Source of the DNA: DASXUG01 sp036504995
Lineage (GTDB): Bacteria; Pseudomonadota; Gammaproteobacteria; Burkholderiales; Methylophilaceae
DNA: 64,000 nt
Reading direction: 5' to 3'
Assembly (NCBI GenBank): GCA_036504995.1
Contig: DASXUG010000008.1
Span: 62,001 to 126,000, forward strand
Below, piece by piece: positions 17,981 to 26,629 of this stretch (position 1 is its first letter; every line of letters starts with the position of its first letter). The translations under genes and the position numbers were made by a program. The notes below the pieces were generated by a model that worked only from the letters and a program-made list of their open reading frames with translations, was not told the origin of the DNA and did no database searches.

Positions 17981-17994
17981 TTGACGTAAATCAA
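17981..17994. promoter_or_regulatory. FNR box between fnr and hemN
   Basis: TTGACGTAAATCAA matches the FNR consensus with one mismatch. It lies 69 bases from the fnr start and 58 from the chosen hemN start. At -41.5 it would place transcript starts near 17946 (minus) and 18029 (plus), each leaving a normal leader. It may serve both genes. Confidence 0.7.
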
Positions 17995-18051
17995 TGTGTT
18001 TTTGATTAGAAAATGACAAAGTATCGTCAATATCAAAGACAGAGCAATGCC

Positions 18052-19449
18052 ATGTTTAATCATCTATCAAACACACCACAACTTACACCTCAAATTCTTG
18101 AAAAATTTGATGTGGCGGGGCCTCGCTATACCTCATATCCTACGGCAGATCGCTTTGTTGAAGCCTTTGCTGATGTTGAGTTTGGGCAGGCGCTAGAGCA
18201 AAGAAATTTAAGCGGGCGCTTGTTGCCGTTATCTTTATATGTACACATTCCTTTTTGTGAGTCCTTATGTTTTTACTGTGCCTGCAATAAAATCGTTACC
18301 AAACGCCACGAACGCAGCATTGAGTATTTAGGATATCTAAAAAAAGAAGTCGAGTTATATGTTGATAAACTAGGCAAAGGTCAGGCGATATCACAATTGC
18401 ATTTGGGGGGCGGCTCGCCTACTTTTTTCAGAGATGAAGAACTATCTGAACTTATGAGTTTGTTGCGTGAGAACTTTCAATTGATACCAAGTGGTGAGTA
18501 CTCTATTGAAATTGATCCGCGTACCGTAGATGCTCAACGTTTAAAACATTTAGCTTGGCTGGGCTTTAATCGTTTAAGTTTTGGCGTACAGGATTTTGAC
18601 GCTGAAGTGCAAAAGGCAGTGCATCGCATACAGCCACTTGAACAAGTTGCTGATTTAATGACTGCGGCGCATGAATTGAAATTTGAGTCAGTCAACGTAG
18701 ACTTGATATACGGGCTACCCAAACAGACAAGCGAATCATTTACTCAAACATTGGCAAAGGTCATCTCCCTCAAGCCTGATCGTATTGCGCTTTATGCCTA
18801 TGCGCATCTGCCAGAAAGATTCAAGCCTCAACGGAGAATCCTTGCGGCAGAACTTCCGTCCGCAACGGAAAAAGTATCTATGCTTGCTAATGCCATTTCC
18901 ACCTTTTTAAGTGCTGGTTATGTTTATGTGGGAATGGATCACTTCGCTTTACCTACAGATGCGTTAGCGATTGCTAAACGTCAGGGGCGTTTACATCGTA
19001 ATTTTCAAGGTTATAGCACACAGCCAGATTGTGATTTAATCGCACTAGGCGTTTCTGCCATTGGTAAGATAGGGACAACCTATAGCCAAAATGCAAAAAC
19101 GCTAGCAGAGTATTACGATTACCTTAATCAGAACCGTTTTCCTGTCGTGCGTGGCTTGGCTTTAACGCGCGATGATTTAATTAGACGTTCAGTTATCATG
19201 GCACTAATGTGTCAGGGTAGATTGCAGTTTGAATCTATTGAGCTATCTTATTTAATTGATTTTAAATCATACTTTAAGGATGAGTTAGCTAATATTAGCG
19301 AGTTGCAAAATACCGAGCTGGTAGAAATTGATGATACTGCTATTCAGATTACGGAGTTAGGTTGGTTTTTTGTGCGTGGAATAGCTATGCAGTTTGATCG
19401 TTATTTGCAGACTGATCGCAATCGCGCCAGATTTTCAAAAATTATCTAG
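18052..19449 (+). CDS. hemN: Oxygen-independent coproporphyrinogen III oxidase
   Basis: This radical-SAM enzyme decarboxylates coproporphyrinogen III to protoporphyrinogen IX without oxygen, supplying heme for the cbb3 oxidase at low oxygen. The cluster motif is CESLCFYC, preceded by SLYVHIPF. GPRYTSYPTA marks the family N-terminus, and GGGSPTFF and SFGVQDFD are typical. The frame also offers ATG at 18013, but 18052 fits the family length (465 residues) and would lie downstream of an FNR-driven start. The preceding box and divergent fnr support anaerobic induction. Confidence 0.92.
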   Translation: MFNHLSNTPQLTPQILEKFDVAGPRYTSYPTADRFVEAFADVEFGQALEQRNLSGRLLPLSLYVHIPFCESLCFYCACNKIVTKRHERSIEYLGYLKKEVELYVDKLGKGQAISQLHLGGGSPTFFRDEELSELMSLLRENFQLIPSGEYSIEIDPRTVDAQRLKHLAWLGFNRLSFGVQDFDAEVQKAVHRIQPLEQVADLMTAAHELKFESVNVDLIYGLPKQTSESFTQTLAKVISLKPDRIALYAYAHLPERFKPQRRILAAELPSATEKVSMLANAISTFLSAGYVYVGMDHFALPTDALAIAKRQGRLHRNFQGYSTQPDCDLIALGVSAIGKIGTTYSQNAKTLAEYYDYLNQNRFPVVRGLALTRDDLIRRSVIMALMCQGRLQFESIELSYLIDFKSYFKDELANISELQNTELVEIDDTAIQITELGWFFVRGIAMQFDRYLQTDRNRARFSKII

Positions 19450-19464
19450 TTGTTTCTAATTTTT

Positions 19465-19489
19465 AGGCCAAATCTAGTAGGTTTGGCCT
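19465..19489. terminator. Hairpin after hemN
   Basis: AGGCCAAA (19465-19472) pairs perfectly with TTTGGCCT (19482-19489) around a nine-base loop, 16 bases past the hemN stop. The following TTAACTATTTAT is only partly U-rich, so termination is likely but not certain. Confidence 0.55.
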
Positions 19490-19492
19490 TAA

Positions 19493-19663
19493 CTATTTAT
19501 GTTTTTTCGGTTGAAATAAAATGACCCCATCAAAGTAAATTTCTTGAAAATCCACTCTGATGAGGCCATGTCTACAAATAGGATTCGAGGCTAAAGCAGA
19601 CATTTTTATTATGCTCTTTTTTGCTAAAAAATCCATTGATTCTTTTGGTATTGGCAAGTTCAT
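19493..19663 (-). CDS. Doubtful small ORF
   Basis: This 56-residue frame (MNLPIPKESMDFLAKK...) fills the gap between hemN and dedA. It has no recognisable Shine-Dalgarno, no family I know and no membrane segment. Its stop abuts the hemN hairpin. It could be a decayed gene fragment or chance; a longer TTG start exists at 19690. Confidence 0.22.
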   Translation of the reverse strand: MNLPIPKESMDFLAKKSIIKMSALASNPICRHGLIRVDFQEIYFDGVILFQPKKHK

Positions 19664-19721
19664 TTTGTGAAAGTGACCAAAAATGTCCAACCAAAGTTTG
19701 GTACTTTATCTACCCTGTATT

Positions 19722-20336
19722 TTAACCTTCATTTTTAAAATGCCTGCGAATATACCAAGCAATAAATACTAAACCTAAGGCAGCAATGACGTAGTGAGAT
19801 TCATGAAAATAGACTTTTAGATCCTCCCAATGTTCACCAGCCTTCATCCCTACGTAGCCAAGTGTCCAGCACCAAATAAATGAACCTATAAAGGTGTAAG
19901 TAATAAATTTAGGCATATTCATGCGTGCTACGCCCGCCGGAAAGGCAATGAATGAACGCACCCCAGGGAGTAGGCGGCCAATAAAGATAATAATTTCGCC
20001 ATATTGTGCAAACCAGCGGTCAGCCATGTCTAGATCTTTTTTACTGATAAGCACGTATTTACCAAATTTTTCTGCGAGGGGTCTGCCGCCAAACATGCCG
20101 ATATAATAGGCAGGGATTGAACCAACAACGCAGCCTACCGCGCCCGCTAGCGCGATGCCCCAAAGCGTCATTTCGCCTTTGCTTACTAAAAAACCTGCGA
20201 ATGGCATAATGATTTCTGACGGGAGCGGGATGCATGCGGATTCAATCGCCATGAGCAAGACAATCCCGCCGTAACCCATTGATGAGATGACGCCCATAAT
20301 CCAAGTGGCGATGGCTGCTAGTAGTTTTTCTAACAT
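19722..20336 (-). CDS. DedA-family inner-membrane protein
   Basis: The product has 204 residues and four to five hydrophobic segments. Family motifs are present: ESACIPLPSEIIMPFAGFL (re-entrant loop with conserved Glu and Pro) and FIGRLLPGVRSFIAFPAGVARM (conserved Arg/Gly/Pro). DedA proteins are probable lipid-carrier or proton-coupled flippases that help recycle undecaprenyl phosphate. Its ATG touches the mfd stop with no gap, which implies cotranscription. Confidence 0.88.
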   Translation of the reverse strand: MLEKLLAAIATWIMGVISSMGYGGIVLLMAIESACIPLPSEIIMPFAGFLVSKGEMTLWGIALAGAVGCVVGSIPAYYIGMFGGRPLAEKFGKYVLISKKDLDMADRWFAQYGEIIIFIGRLLPGVRSFIAFPAGVARMNMPKFITYTFIGSFIWCWTLGYVGMKAGEHWEDLKVYFHESHYVIAALGLVFIAWYIRRHFKNEG

Positions 20337-23300
20337 TTAAATAAATTCTTTCAATAAGGTTTTAATGAAATCTGCACGTAATTGCACATCGCCAAACTGC
20401 ACGGTGATACGGAGTTTGTCTGGGCCATTCATGCGGCATCTTCTGTCACGTTGCAGTAGGTTAATCAGCTTCATCGGGTCAAGGTCAGCTTTGGGATTGA
20501 ATTGTAGCTGGATTGCGGCATCGGAAGCGTCAATTTTGATGATACCGAGCGGTTTAGCTGTTATGCGTAGACGGTGACAACTAATAAGAGAGTTACCTTG
20601 CTCTGGTAGTAAGCCAAAGCGGTCGATAAGCTCCTCTTGCAAGGTGTCTAAGTCATCTTCGTTGGTGCAATTAGCTAGGCGCTTATAGAGCACAAGGCGC
20701 TCGTGCACATCAGGACAGTAGTCGTTTGGTAGTAGGGCAGGTGTGTGTAAATTAATTTCTGTTGTCACGCCTAAGGGAGCATCTAAATCAGGCTCTTTCC
20801 CCGCTTTAAGTTGTTTTACCGCGTGATTAAGCATATCTGAATATAGGCTAAAGCCGATTTCCTGCATTTCGCCACTTTGGTTGTCACCCAGTAGCTCGCC
20901 TGCACCACGAATTTCCAAATCATGCATGGCTAGGTGAAAGCCCGCTCCTAAGTCTTCTAGCAATTGAATAGCATCTAAGCGTTTTTGTGCCTGTGGCGTA
21001 ATTTTACGGTCTGGGTCAGTCAGTAAGTAGGCATAAGCTTGATGGTGAGAGCGACCAACACGCCCGCGGAGTTGGTGCAACTGAGCCAAGCCAAACATAT
21101 CTGCTTTATTCATGATGATGGTGTTAGCAGTGGGGACATCAATACCCGTTTCAATAATGGTGGTACATAGCAACAGGTTGGAGCGCTGTTGGTAGAAGTC
21201 GCGCATCACGTGTTCTAGCTCACGTTCACGTAGTTGCCCATGAGCGATTGCAATACGGGCTTCTGGTAAAAAGCGCTCCAATTTTTCTTTTTGTACGAAG
21301 ATGGTATCCACTTCATTGTGTAAGAAATACACTTGCCCACCACGCTTGAATTCACGCATGACGGCTTCGCGGATAATGCCTTCTGAATAGTCCGTATGAA
21401 AGGTTTTAATCGCCAGACGTTTTTGTGGTGGGGTGGAGATGACGGAAAACTCACGTAAGCCCTCCATCGCCATGCTTAGCGTACGTGGGATAGGCGTGGC
21501 GGTTAATGTCAACACATCAACTTCTGCACGTAGCGCCTTCATTTGCTCTTTTTGGCGCACACCAAAACGGTGTTCTTCGTCTAGTATGGCTAGGCCAAGA
21601 TTTTTAAACTTGACGTCTTTTTGTATCAAACGATGCGTACCGATAATAATATCAATTTCACCACTCTCTAAGCCACGCAACGCCTCAGCTTGTTCTTTTG
21701 CTGTTCTAAAGCGTGAAATCTCTGCAATTTTAATCGGCCATTCAGCAAAGCGGTCGCAAAAGTTGTTGTAGTGCTGTTCCGCCAAAAGCGTGGTGGGGAC
21801 AAGCACTGACACTTGTCTGCCACCCATGACGGCAACAAACGCAGCGCGCAGCGCGACTTCAGTTTTACCAAAGCCAACGTCTCCGCAGACCAGCCTGTCC
21901 ATCGGGCGGCCAGACTGCATATCGCCAATGACCGCCTCAATAGCGGCCAATTGGTCGGTGGTTTCTTCAAAGGGGAATCCTTCGGCAAAGGCCTCATAAT
22001 CTTGCAGGCTAAGTTTGAAGGCATGGCCTTTACGTGCCGCACGTTGAGCATATAGGTTGAGCAACTCTGCTGCGGTATCGCGTATTTGCTTAAGGGCCTT
22101 TTTCTTGGCTTTTTCCCAGGTGCCGCTGCCTAAACGATGTAGCGGAGCACTTTCTGGTGGGCCGCCTGAGTAGCGTGAAATAAGAAATAGTTGTGAGACA
22201 GGCACGTATAGTTTGTCGTCACCTGCGTACTCAATCAATAGAAGCTCAGTTTCACCTTCACCAAAGTCTAAATTAATTAAACCTCGATAACGCCCAACAC
22301 CATGCTGTTCATGCACGACAGGATCGTTCTCACGCAACTCAGATAAATCTTTGAGCATGCCTTCTGTATTGCGCGCCTTTTCTTTATCACGGCGGCGTTG
22401 TTGGCGTACAGTACCTGCATACAGTTCAGCCTCAGTAATGATGGCCAGCTTTTCATTAACAAAGCCCTGATGTAGCGCAGAAACACCTAGCACTAGCTTG
22501 GCATCACCATCGTTGAAGTCATGCCAGTTTTCACAAGTACTAAAGCTAATGCCTTGATCTTGTAACAATTGCCCCATGGTTTCGCGGCGGCCCAAACTTT
22601 CGGCGGCTAGAAGTATGCGACCTTTAAAGTTTTGGATAAACGTATTGAGCTTAAATAGCGGATTTTCGGCGCGACGTTCGATATTGAGATCGGGCAGGGT
22701 ATTTTTTTCTACGCTGATTTGCAGGCGTGCGTATTGGTGTGTTTGTGCAAAAAAATCATCGGTCTTGAGCAGTAACTTGTCTGGGTGAACAATTGGCCGC
22801 TCTATATCGTGCGCAAGCAGTCGATAACGACTATTTGCATCGTGCCAGAAGGCTTTTGCAGCACTATCAAGTTCACCATGCATGGCAATAATGCTATCTT
22901 CTGGTAAGTATTCAAAAATGCTGGCAGTTTGCTCAAAAAACAAAGGTAAATACCACTCAATACCGCCAGTAGGAATACCTTTGCTAATATCTTTATAGAT
23001 GCGACTACGTGATGGATCGCCTTCAAAAGTTTCGCGGAAATTTTGCCTAAAGGTAGCAATGCCTGCTTCATCGAGCGGGAACTCGCGGGCGGGCAGCAGC
23101 CGTATCTCAGGTACGGGGTAAAGGCTACGTTGTGTATCTACATCAAAGGTCCGTATGGTTTCAATTTCGTCATCAAATAAATCAATGCGGAAAGGTAGTG
23201 CGCTCCCCATGGGAAATAAATCTACCAAGCCACCGCGCACGCTGAACTCACCAGGGCTAATCACCTGAGTGACGTGGTGATAGCCTGCGTTGGCGCATTG

Positions 23301-23732
23301 GGTTCTAAGCGCCTCCAAATCGAGTTTTTGCCCTTTTTTAAACATAAAGGTGCGGGCATTTAGATAGTTCTGTGGTGCAAATCGAATGAGCGCGGTGCTG
23401 ATAGGGATAATCACCACATCGCAGGTGTGCTGACTAATTTGGTACAGCGTAGATAAACGTTCCGAGGTTAAATCAGGATGGGGTGAAAAATGGTCATAGG
23501 GCAGGGTTTCCCAATCGGGTAGCAGATGCACGTTAAGTGACGGATTAAACCATTTGATTTCTTCTAATAGTCGCGGTGCTTCAAAAGCACTTGAAGCGAG
23601 TATCACCAATAGTTGTTTGGTCTTACGTAACGTTTCCGCAAATTGGCCTAATTGCAGGCTATCTAATCCAGTGAACAGGGTGGGAATGCGTTTCGATTGA
23701 CCTTTTGCCAATGATGGCAAGTTGTGTTGCAT
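20337..23732 (-). CDS. mfd: Transcription-repair coupling factor Mfd
   Basis: This 1131-residue translocase removes RNA polymerase stalled at lesions and recruits UvrA. It has an N-terminal UvrB-like homology region (FAETLRKTKQLL..., LPYDHFSPHPDL). The CarD-like RNAP-interaction domain is at about 465-560 (NDPVVHEQHGVGRYRGL). The helicase core has CGDVGFGKTEVALRAAF (Walker A), LDEEHRFGVRQKE (Walker B) and LTATPIPRTLSMA. QLRGRVGRSHHQAYAYLL is motif VI. The C-terminal TRCF domain follows. The length is normal and the frame intact. Confidence 0.96.
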   Translation of the reverse strand: MQHNLPSLAKGQSKRIPTLFTGLDSLQLGQFAETLRKTKQLLVILASSAFEAPRLLEEIKWFNPSLNVHLLPDWETLPYDHFSPHPDLTSERLSTLYQISQHTCDVVIIPISTALIRFAPQNYLNARTFMFKKGQKLDLEALRTQCANAGYHHVTQVISPGEFSVRGGLVDLFPMGSALPFRIDLFDDEIETIRTFDVDTQRSLYPVPEIRLLPAREFPLDEAGIATFRQNFRETFEGDPSRSRIYKDISKGIPTGGIEWYLPLFFEQTASIFEYLPEDSIIAMHGELDSAAKAFWHDANSRYRLLAHDIERPIVHPDKLLLKTDDFFAQTHQYARLQISVEKNTLPDLNIERRAENPLFKLNTFIQNFKGRILLAAESLGRRETMGQLLQDQGISFSTCENWHDFNDGDAKLVLGVSALHQGFVNEKLAIITEAELYAGTVRQQRRRDKEKARNTEGMLKDLSELRENDPVVHEQHGVGRYRGLINLDFGEGETELLLIEYAGDDKLYVPVSQLFLISRYSGGPPESAPLHRLGSGTWEKAKKKALKQIRDTAAELLNLYAQRAARKGHAFKLSLQDYEAFAEGFPFEETTDQLAAIEAVIGDMQSGRPMDRLVCGDVGFGKTEVALRAAFVAVMGGRQVSVLVPTTLLAEQHYNNFCDRFAEWPIKIAEISRFRTAKEQAEALRGLESGEIDIIIGTHRLIQKDVKFKNLGLAILDEEHRFGVRQKEQMKALRAEVDVLTLTATPIPRTLSMAMEGLREFSVISTPPQKRLAIKTFHTDYSEGIIREAVMREFKRGGQVYFLHNEVDTIFVQKEKLERFLPEARIAIAHGQLRERELEHVMRDFYQQRSNLLLCTTIIETGIDVPTANTIIMNKADMFGLAQLHQLRGRVGRSHHQAYAYLLTDPDRKITPQAQKRLDAIQLLEDLGAGFHLAMHDLEIRGAGELLGDNQSGEMQEIGFSLYSDMLNHAVKQLKAGKEPDLDAPLGVTTEINLHTPALLPNDYCPDVHERLVLYKRLANCTNEDDLDTLQEELIDRFGLLPEQGNSLISCHRLRITAKPLGIIKIDASDAAIQLQFNPKADLDPMKLINLLQRDRRCRMNGPDKLRITVQFGDVQLRADFIKTLLKEFI

Positions 23733-23796
23733 ATGCTAAGCCGTGGAAATGTTGCAAAGACACTATTATAGCTGTGTGAGCTAACTTAGTGGGATG

Positions 23797-24603
23797 TTAG
23801 TGGGGAGGAGTGTAAGGCATTTCTAAACCAAACGTTTTGAGTGTTAGGGATTTTAACTGTGTCTCAGTGATCACTTCACTATGTGTTACACCGTTGTTAT
23901 TGGTTTTAAGTGTGCGACCAAACAATATGGTACGACCTTCTGCATGGTGCTGAACTATTAGTAGTTTTTGTACAAATATAGCATCTGGATGGGTGGCGTT
24001 CATAAAGTTAGCAGGAGAGAAATCCACCCACTCTTGGGGATATAGATCAAAACCATATTGGTTTGCCCATTTGCCATCAACTTTTGCTTGTAGGCAATAT
24101 TCGCGCTCACTGGTTTTTGTAATCATGAAAGTATCATGGTCTTGTTCAATTTCACACGCTAGCTGGTGCAATGGAAATGGCGCTCTTATGCCATAGCTAC
24201 CAAAGCCTAAGTCACATAACCAATCTTGCCCGTCTACGTGAGCGATGATGGCCATATGCGTTTTGGGGCGTGTCGTCGTGTAAAACATAGGGCGAGCAGC
24301 GACAAAGTAATACGGAACTTTTAGTGCGGTAAGTGCCATGGCAAAAATACCATTGACCTCGTAGCAATACCCACCACGGTTACGTTCAACGATTTTTGTG
24401 ACAATGTGCTCAGGCACTAATGAAGGAACTAAGCCTGCCTGTACCTCTGTATTTTCAAAAGGTACTGAAAAGAGCTGTTTACGCATAATGGCAGATAGCG
24501 TAGTAATGTCTACTTTCTGATCTGAATGGCCGATGCTGCTTTGGTCATGCTTATAACCTATGCGATCAAAGTATTGTTCTAGATCAAAGTTACCAGCCTT
24601 CAT
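23797..24603 (-). CDS. nat: Arylamine N-acetyltransferase
   Basis: This 268-residue cytosolic enzyme transfers acetyl from acetyl-CoA to arylamines or hydrazines. The catalytic triad is visible: Cys in RNRGGYCYEVN (about 72), His in RPKTHMAIIAHV (about 110) and Asp in WLCDLGFGS (about 130). The N-terminal F-D-L-E-Q-Y-F-D-R-I-G-Y pattern is typical. It ends 65 bases before the mfd start on the same strand. The natural substrate is unknown. Confidence 0.9.
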   Translation of the reverse strand: MKAGNFDLEQYFDRIGYKHDQSSIGHSDQKVDITTLSAIMRKQLFSVPFENTEVQAGLVPSLVPEHIVTKIVERNRGGYCYEVNGIFAMALTALKVPYYFVAARPMFYTTTRPKTHMAIIAHVDGQDWLCDLGFGSYGIRAPFPLHQLACEIEQDHDTFMITKTSEREYCLQAKVDGKWANQYGFDLYPQEWVDFSPANFMNATHPDAIFVQKLLIVQHHAEGRTILFGRTLKTNNNGVTHSEVITETQLKSLTLKTFGLEMPYTPPH

Positions 24604-24613
24604 GCGTTCACGT

Positions 24614-24934
24614 CTATTTTCCTAGCATAGCTTCAATTTGTGCTTCAGCTTGAATCCAATAGTCAGATGGGCTGCCTTCAAAGCCATTACGCTCAGCAAT
24701 ATAGTAAGCGGCCATTTCAACCATTTTATAACGTTGCTCGGCACCAATTTTTTTGACCGCTTTAGCTTTCGCAGGGGCTTTTGCAGTCGATGGCTTTACT
24801 GTTTTAGCTTTGGTTGTTGTCGCAGTTTTTTTAACAGTTGCGGTGCTAGGTTTTGCCGCTACTTTCGTAGCCGTAGCTTTTGCAGTAGTTTTTTTTGCAA
24901 CTGGTTTTTTTTCGGTAATTTTGCTGTCAGACAT
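24614..24934 (-). CDS. DUF2934 protein with histone-H1-like Lys/Ala tail
   Basis: The product has 106 residues. The first 65 are almost entirely Lys, Ala, Thr, Val and Pro (KKTTAKATATKVAAK, KKTATTTKAKTVK), as in bacterial H1-like DNA-binding tails. The last 40 (MVEMAAYYIAERNGFEGSP and WIQAEAQIEAML) match the short DUF2934 helical domain. MSDSKITEKK at 24934 has AAAGGA before it and is preferred to the longer frame. A nucleoid-associated role is suggested by the tail only. Its stop lies 11 bases before nat. Confidence 0.75.
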   Translation of the reverse strand: MSDSKITEKKPVAKKTTAKATATKVAAKPSTATVKKTATTTKAKTVKPSTAKAPAKAKAVKKIGAEQRYKMVEMAAYYIAERNGFEGSPSDYWIQAEAQIEAMLGK

Positions 24935-25028
24935 TTTGATCCTTTCAGTTAAAAGCAATTATATTAAGCATTTTTTATGCCGAATTTATTGTTAAAACAT
25001 TTTACATCAAGCACTTATTGTAATGACT

Positions 25029-26504
25029 TTAAGCAGTTCCGCCAACAGTTAGTCCTTCAATTTTTAATGTGGGCTGACCAACGCCCACAGGTACGCTTTG
25101 GCCTTCTTTGCCACAGGTACCTACACCACTATCTAAAGACATATCATTACCTATCATGGTTACACGCGTCAGTACGTCTGGACCATTGCCAATAAGCGTT
25201 GCACCTTTTACAGGATAAGTCAGCTTGCCATCTTCAATCATCCATGCCTCGGCCGCTGAAAACACGAATTTTCCGCTTGTGATATCGACTTGCCCACCGC
25301 CGAAATTTGCGGCATATAAGCCTTTTTTCACTGATTTGATAATTTCTTCGGGTGGTTTATCGCCATTCAACATATAGGTGTTGGTCATGCGTGGCATGGG
25401 AATGTGGGCGTAAGACTCCCGACGCGCGTTACCAGTCAGGTTCATGCCCATTAATCGTGCGTTTAAGCTATCTTGAATATAGCCACGTAAAATCCCATTT
25501 TCGATGAGTACGGTTTTTTGTGTAGGGTTGCCTTCGTCATCAATATTGAGTGAGCCGCGCCTATCTGCAATGGTGCCATCATCAACTACGGTAATGCCTT
25601 GGCTGGCGACTTGCTGGCCGATTCTGCCAGCAAATGCTGAGCTACCTTTGCGGTTGAAATCACCCTCTAGGCCATGGCCTATTGCTTCGTGTAATAAAAT
25701 GCCAGGCCACCCTGCACCTAATACTACAGTCATATTGCCCGCTGGGGCAGGGCGCGCATCTAAATTGGTAATCGCTTGGTGGACGGCTTTTTGGGCATAG
25801 TCCTGCAGTACTTCATCGGTGAAATAGGCATAATCAAAACGACCCCCCCCGCCCGCTGAGCCTTGTTCACGACGACCATTACTTTCAGCAATGACTTGAA
25901 TTGACAAGCGTACTAATGGACGAATGTCCGCGGCCATTAAACCATCATGGCGCGCAACCATAATGACTTCATATTCCCCTGCAATAGAAGCCATTACCTG
26001 TGAAATACGTGGGTCAAGCTTGCGTGCATATTGCTCAAGTCGTTCAAGCAGCTTTACCTTCGCGTCTGCGCTAAGAGAAGCAATTGGGTCGTGCGGTATA
26101 TAGAGTTGTGGAGCTTGTACGCGTTGAATCGGTTTGGCTGTTTGTTCTGCGCCTAAAGCTGCGATCGCTTTAGTGGCGTTTGCCGCTTGCTTTAAGGCGG
26201 GTAAATTGATGTCATCTGAATATGCAAAGGCAGTTTTCTCTCCGCTGACTGCCCGCACGCCAACACCTTGGTCAATACTGAAATTGCCAGATTTGACTTG
26301 ACCTTCTTCTAACCCCCAACTTTCACTGCGACTGTATTGGAAATATAAATCTGCATAGTCCACTTCATGTGACATGATATTGCTAAGCACATCTTGCAAT
26401 GCGCCTACATCCAACTGAGCTGGTGCGAGCAAAGACTCCGCAGCTATATCAAAGTTGGAACTATTGTCTAGATTTGAGTTTTTTGGGGTGGGGGTTTGTT
26501 TCAT
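25029..26504 (-). CDS. tldD: Metalloprotease TldD
   Basis: This 491-residue protein is the TldD half of the TldD/TldE(PmbA) protease, which degrades unfolded leader peptides. The HExxxH zinc motif is in LLHEAIGHGLEGDFNRKGSS (about 270). GVGVRAVSGEKTAFAYSDD and ESYAHIPMPRMTNTYM are family blocks. PmbA is not in the window. The nitrilase gene lies just upstream on the same strand, an association common in betaproteobacteria. Confidence 0.93.
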   Translation of the reverse strand: MKQTPTPKNSNLDNSSNFDIAAESLLAPAQLDVGALQDVLSNIMSHEVDYADLYFQYSRSESWGLEEGQVKSGNFSIDQGVGVRAVSGEKTAFAYSDDINLPALKQAANATKAIAALGAEQTAKPIQRVQAPQLYIPHDPIASLSADAKVKLLERLEQYARKLDPRISQVMASIAGEYEVIMVARHDGLMAADIRPLVRLSIQVIAESNGRREQGSAGGGGRFDYAYFTDEVLQDYAQKAVHQAITNLDARPAPAGNMTVVLGAGWPGILLHEAIGHGLEGDFNRKGSSAFAGRIGQQVASQGITVVDDGTIADRRGSLNIDDEGNPTQKTVLIENGILRGYIQDSLNARLMGMNLTGNARRESYAHIPMPRMTNTYMLNGDKPPEEIIKSVKKGLYAANFGGGQVDITSGKFVFSAAEAWMIEDGKLTYPVKGATLIGNGPDVLTRVTMIGNDMSLDSGVGTCGKEGQSVPVGVGQPTLKIEGLTVGGTA

Positions 26505-26523
26505 AATAGCCTTAATGTTTACG

Positions 26524-26554
26524 CGTGTTACATTTATAACGTAAATATAACACG
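26524..26554. promoter_or_regulatory. 31-base dyad upstream of tldD
   Basis: CGTGTTA (26524-26530) and TAACACG (26548-26554) enclose ATTTA and TAAAT around TAACG. This gives 13-base arms with one mismatch and a five-base loop. It lies 20 bases before the tldD ATG and 75 after the nitrilase stop. It is too AT-rich and lacks a U-run for a good terminator. An operator or mRNA leader structure is more likely. Confidence 0.45.
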
Positions 26555-26629
26555 TGCACTCTAGGCCAGTACTAGCTAATTTCTGTAAATGTGACTAGAT
26601 AAAACACGCTAGTGTTTACATCCGCTTGT

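Noticed and set aside
19493..19690. Possible short transposase or toxin fragment between hemN and dedA
   Set aside because: No family resemblance, no ribosome site and no inverted repeats around it; kept only as a doubtful ORF.
21668..22055. Overlapping ORFs on both strands within mfd
   Set aside because: They are out-of-frame and antisense shadows of a conserved, uninterrupted gene with all expected motifs.
24638..24995. Plus-strand ORFs rich in Phe/Cys/Ala opposite the DUF2934 gene
   Set aside because: They are the reverse complement of Lys/Ala repeat codons and have no ribosome site.
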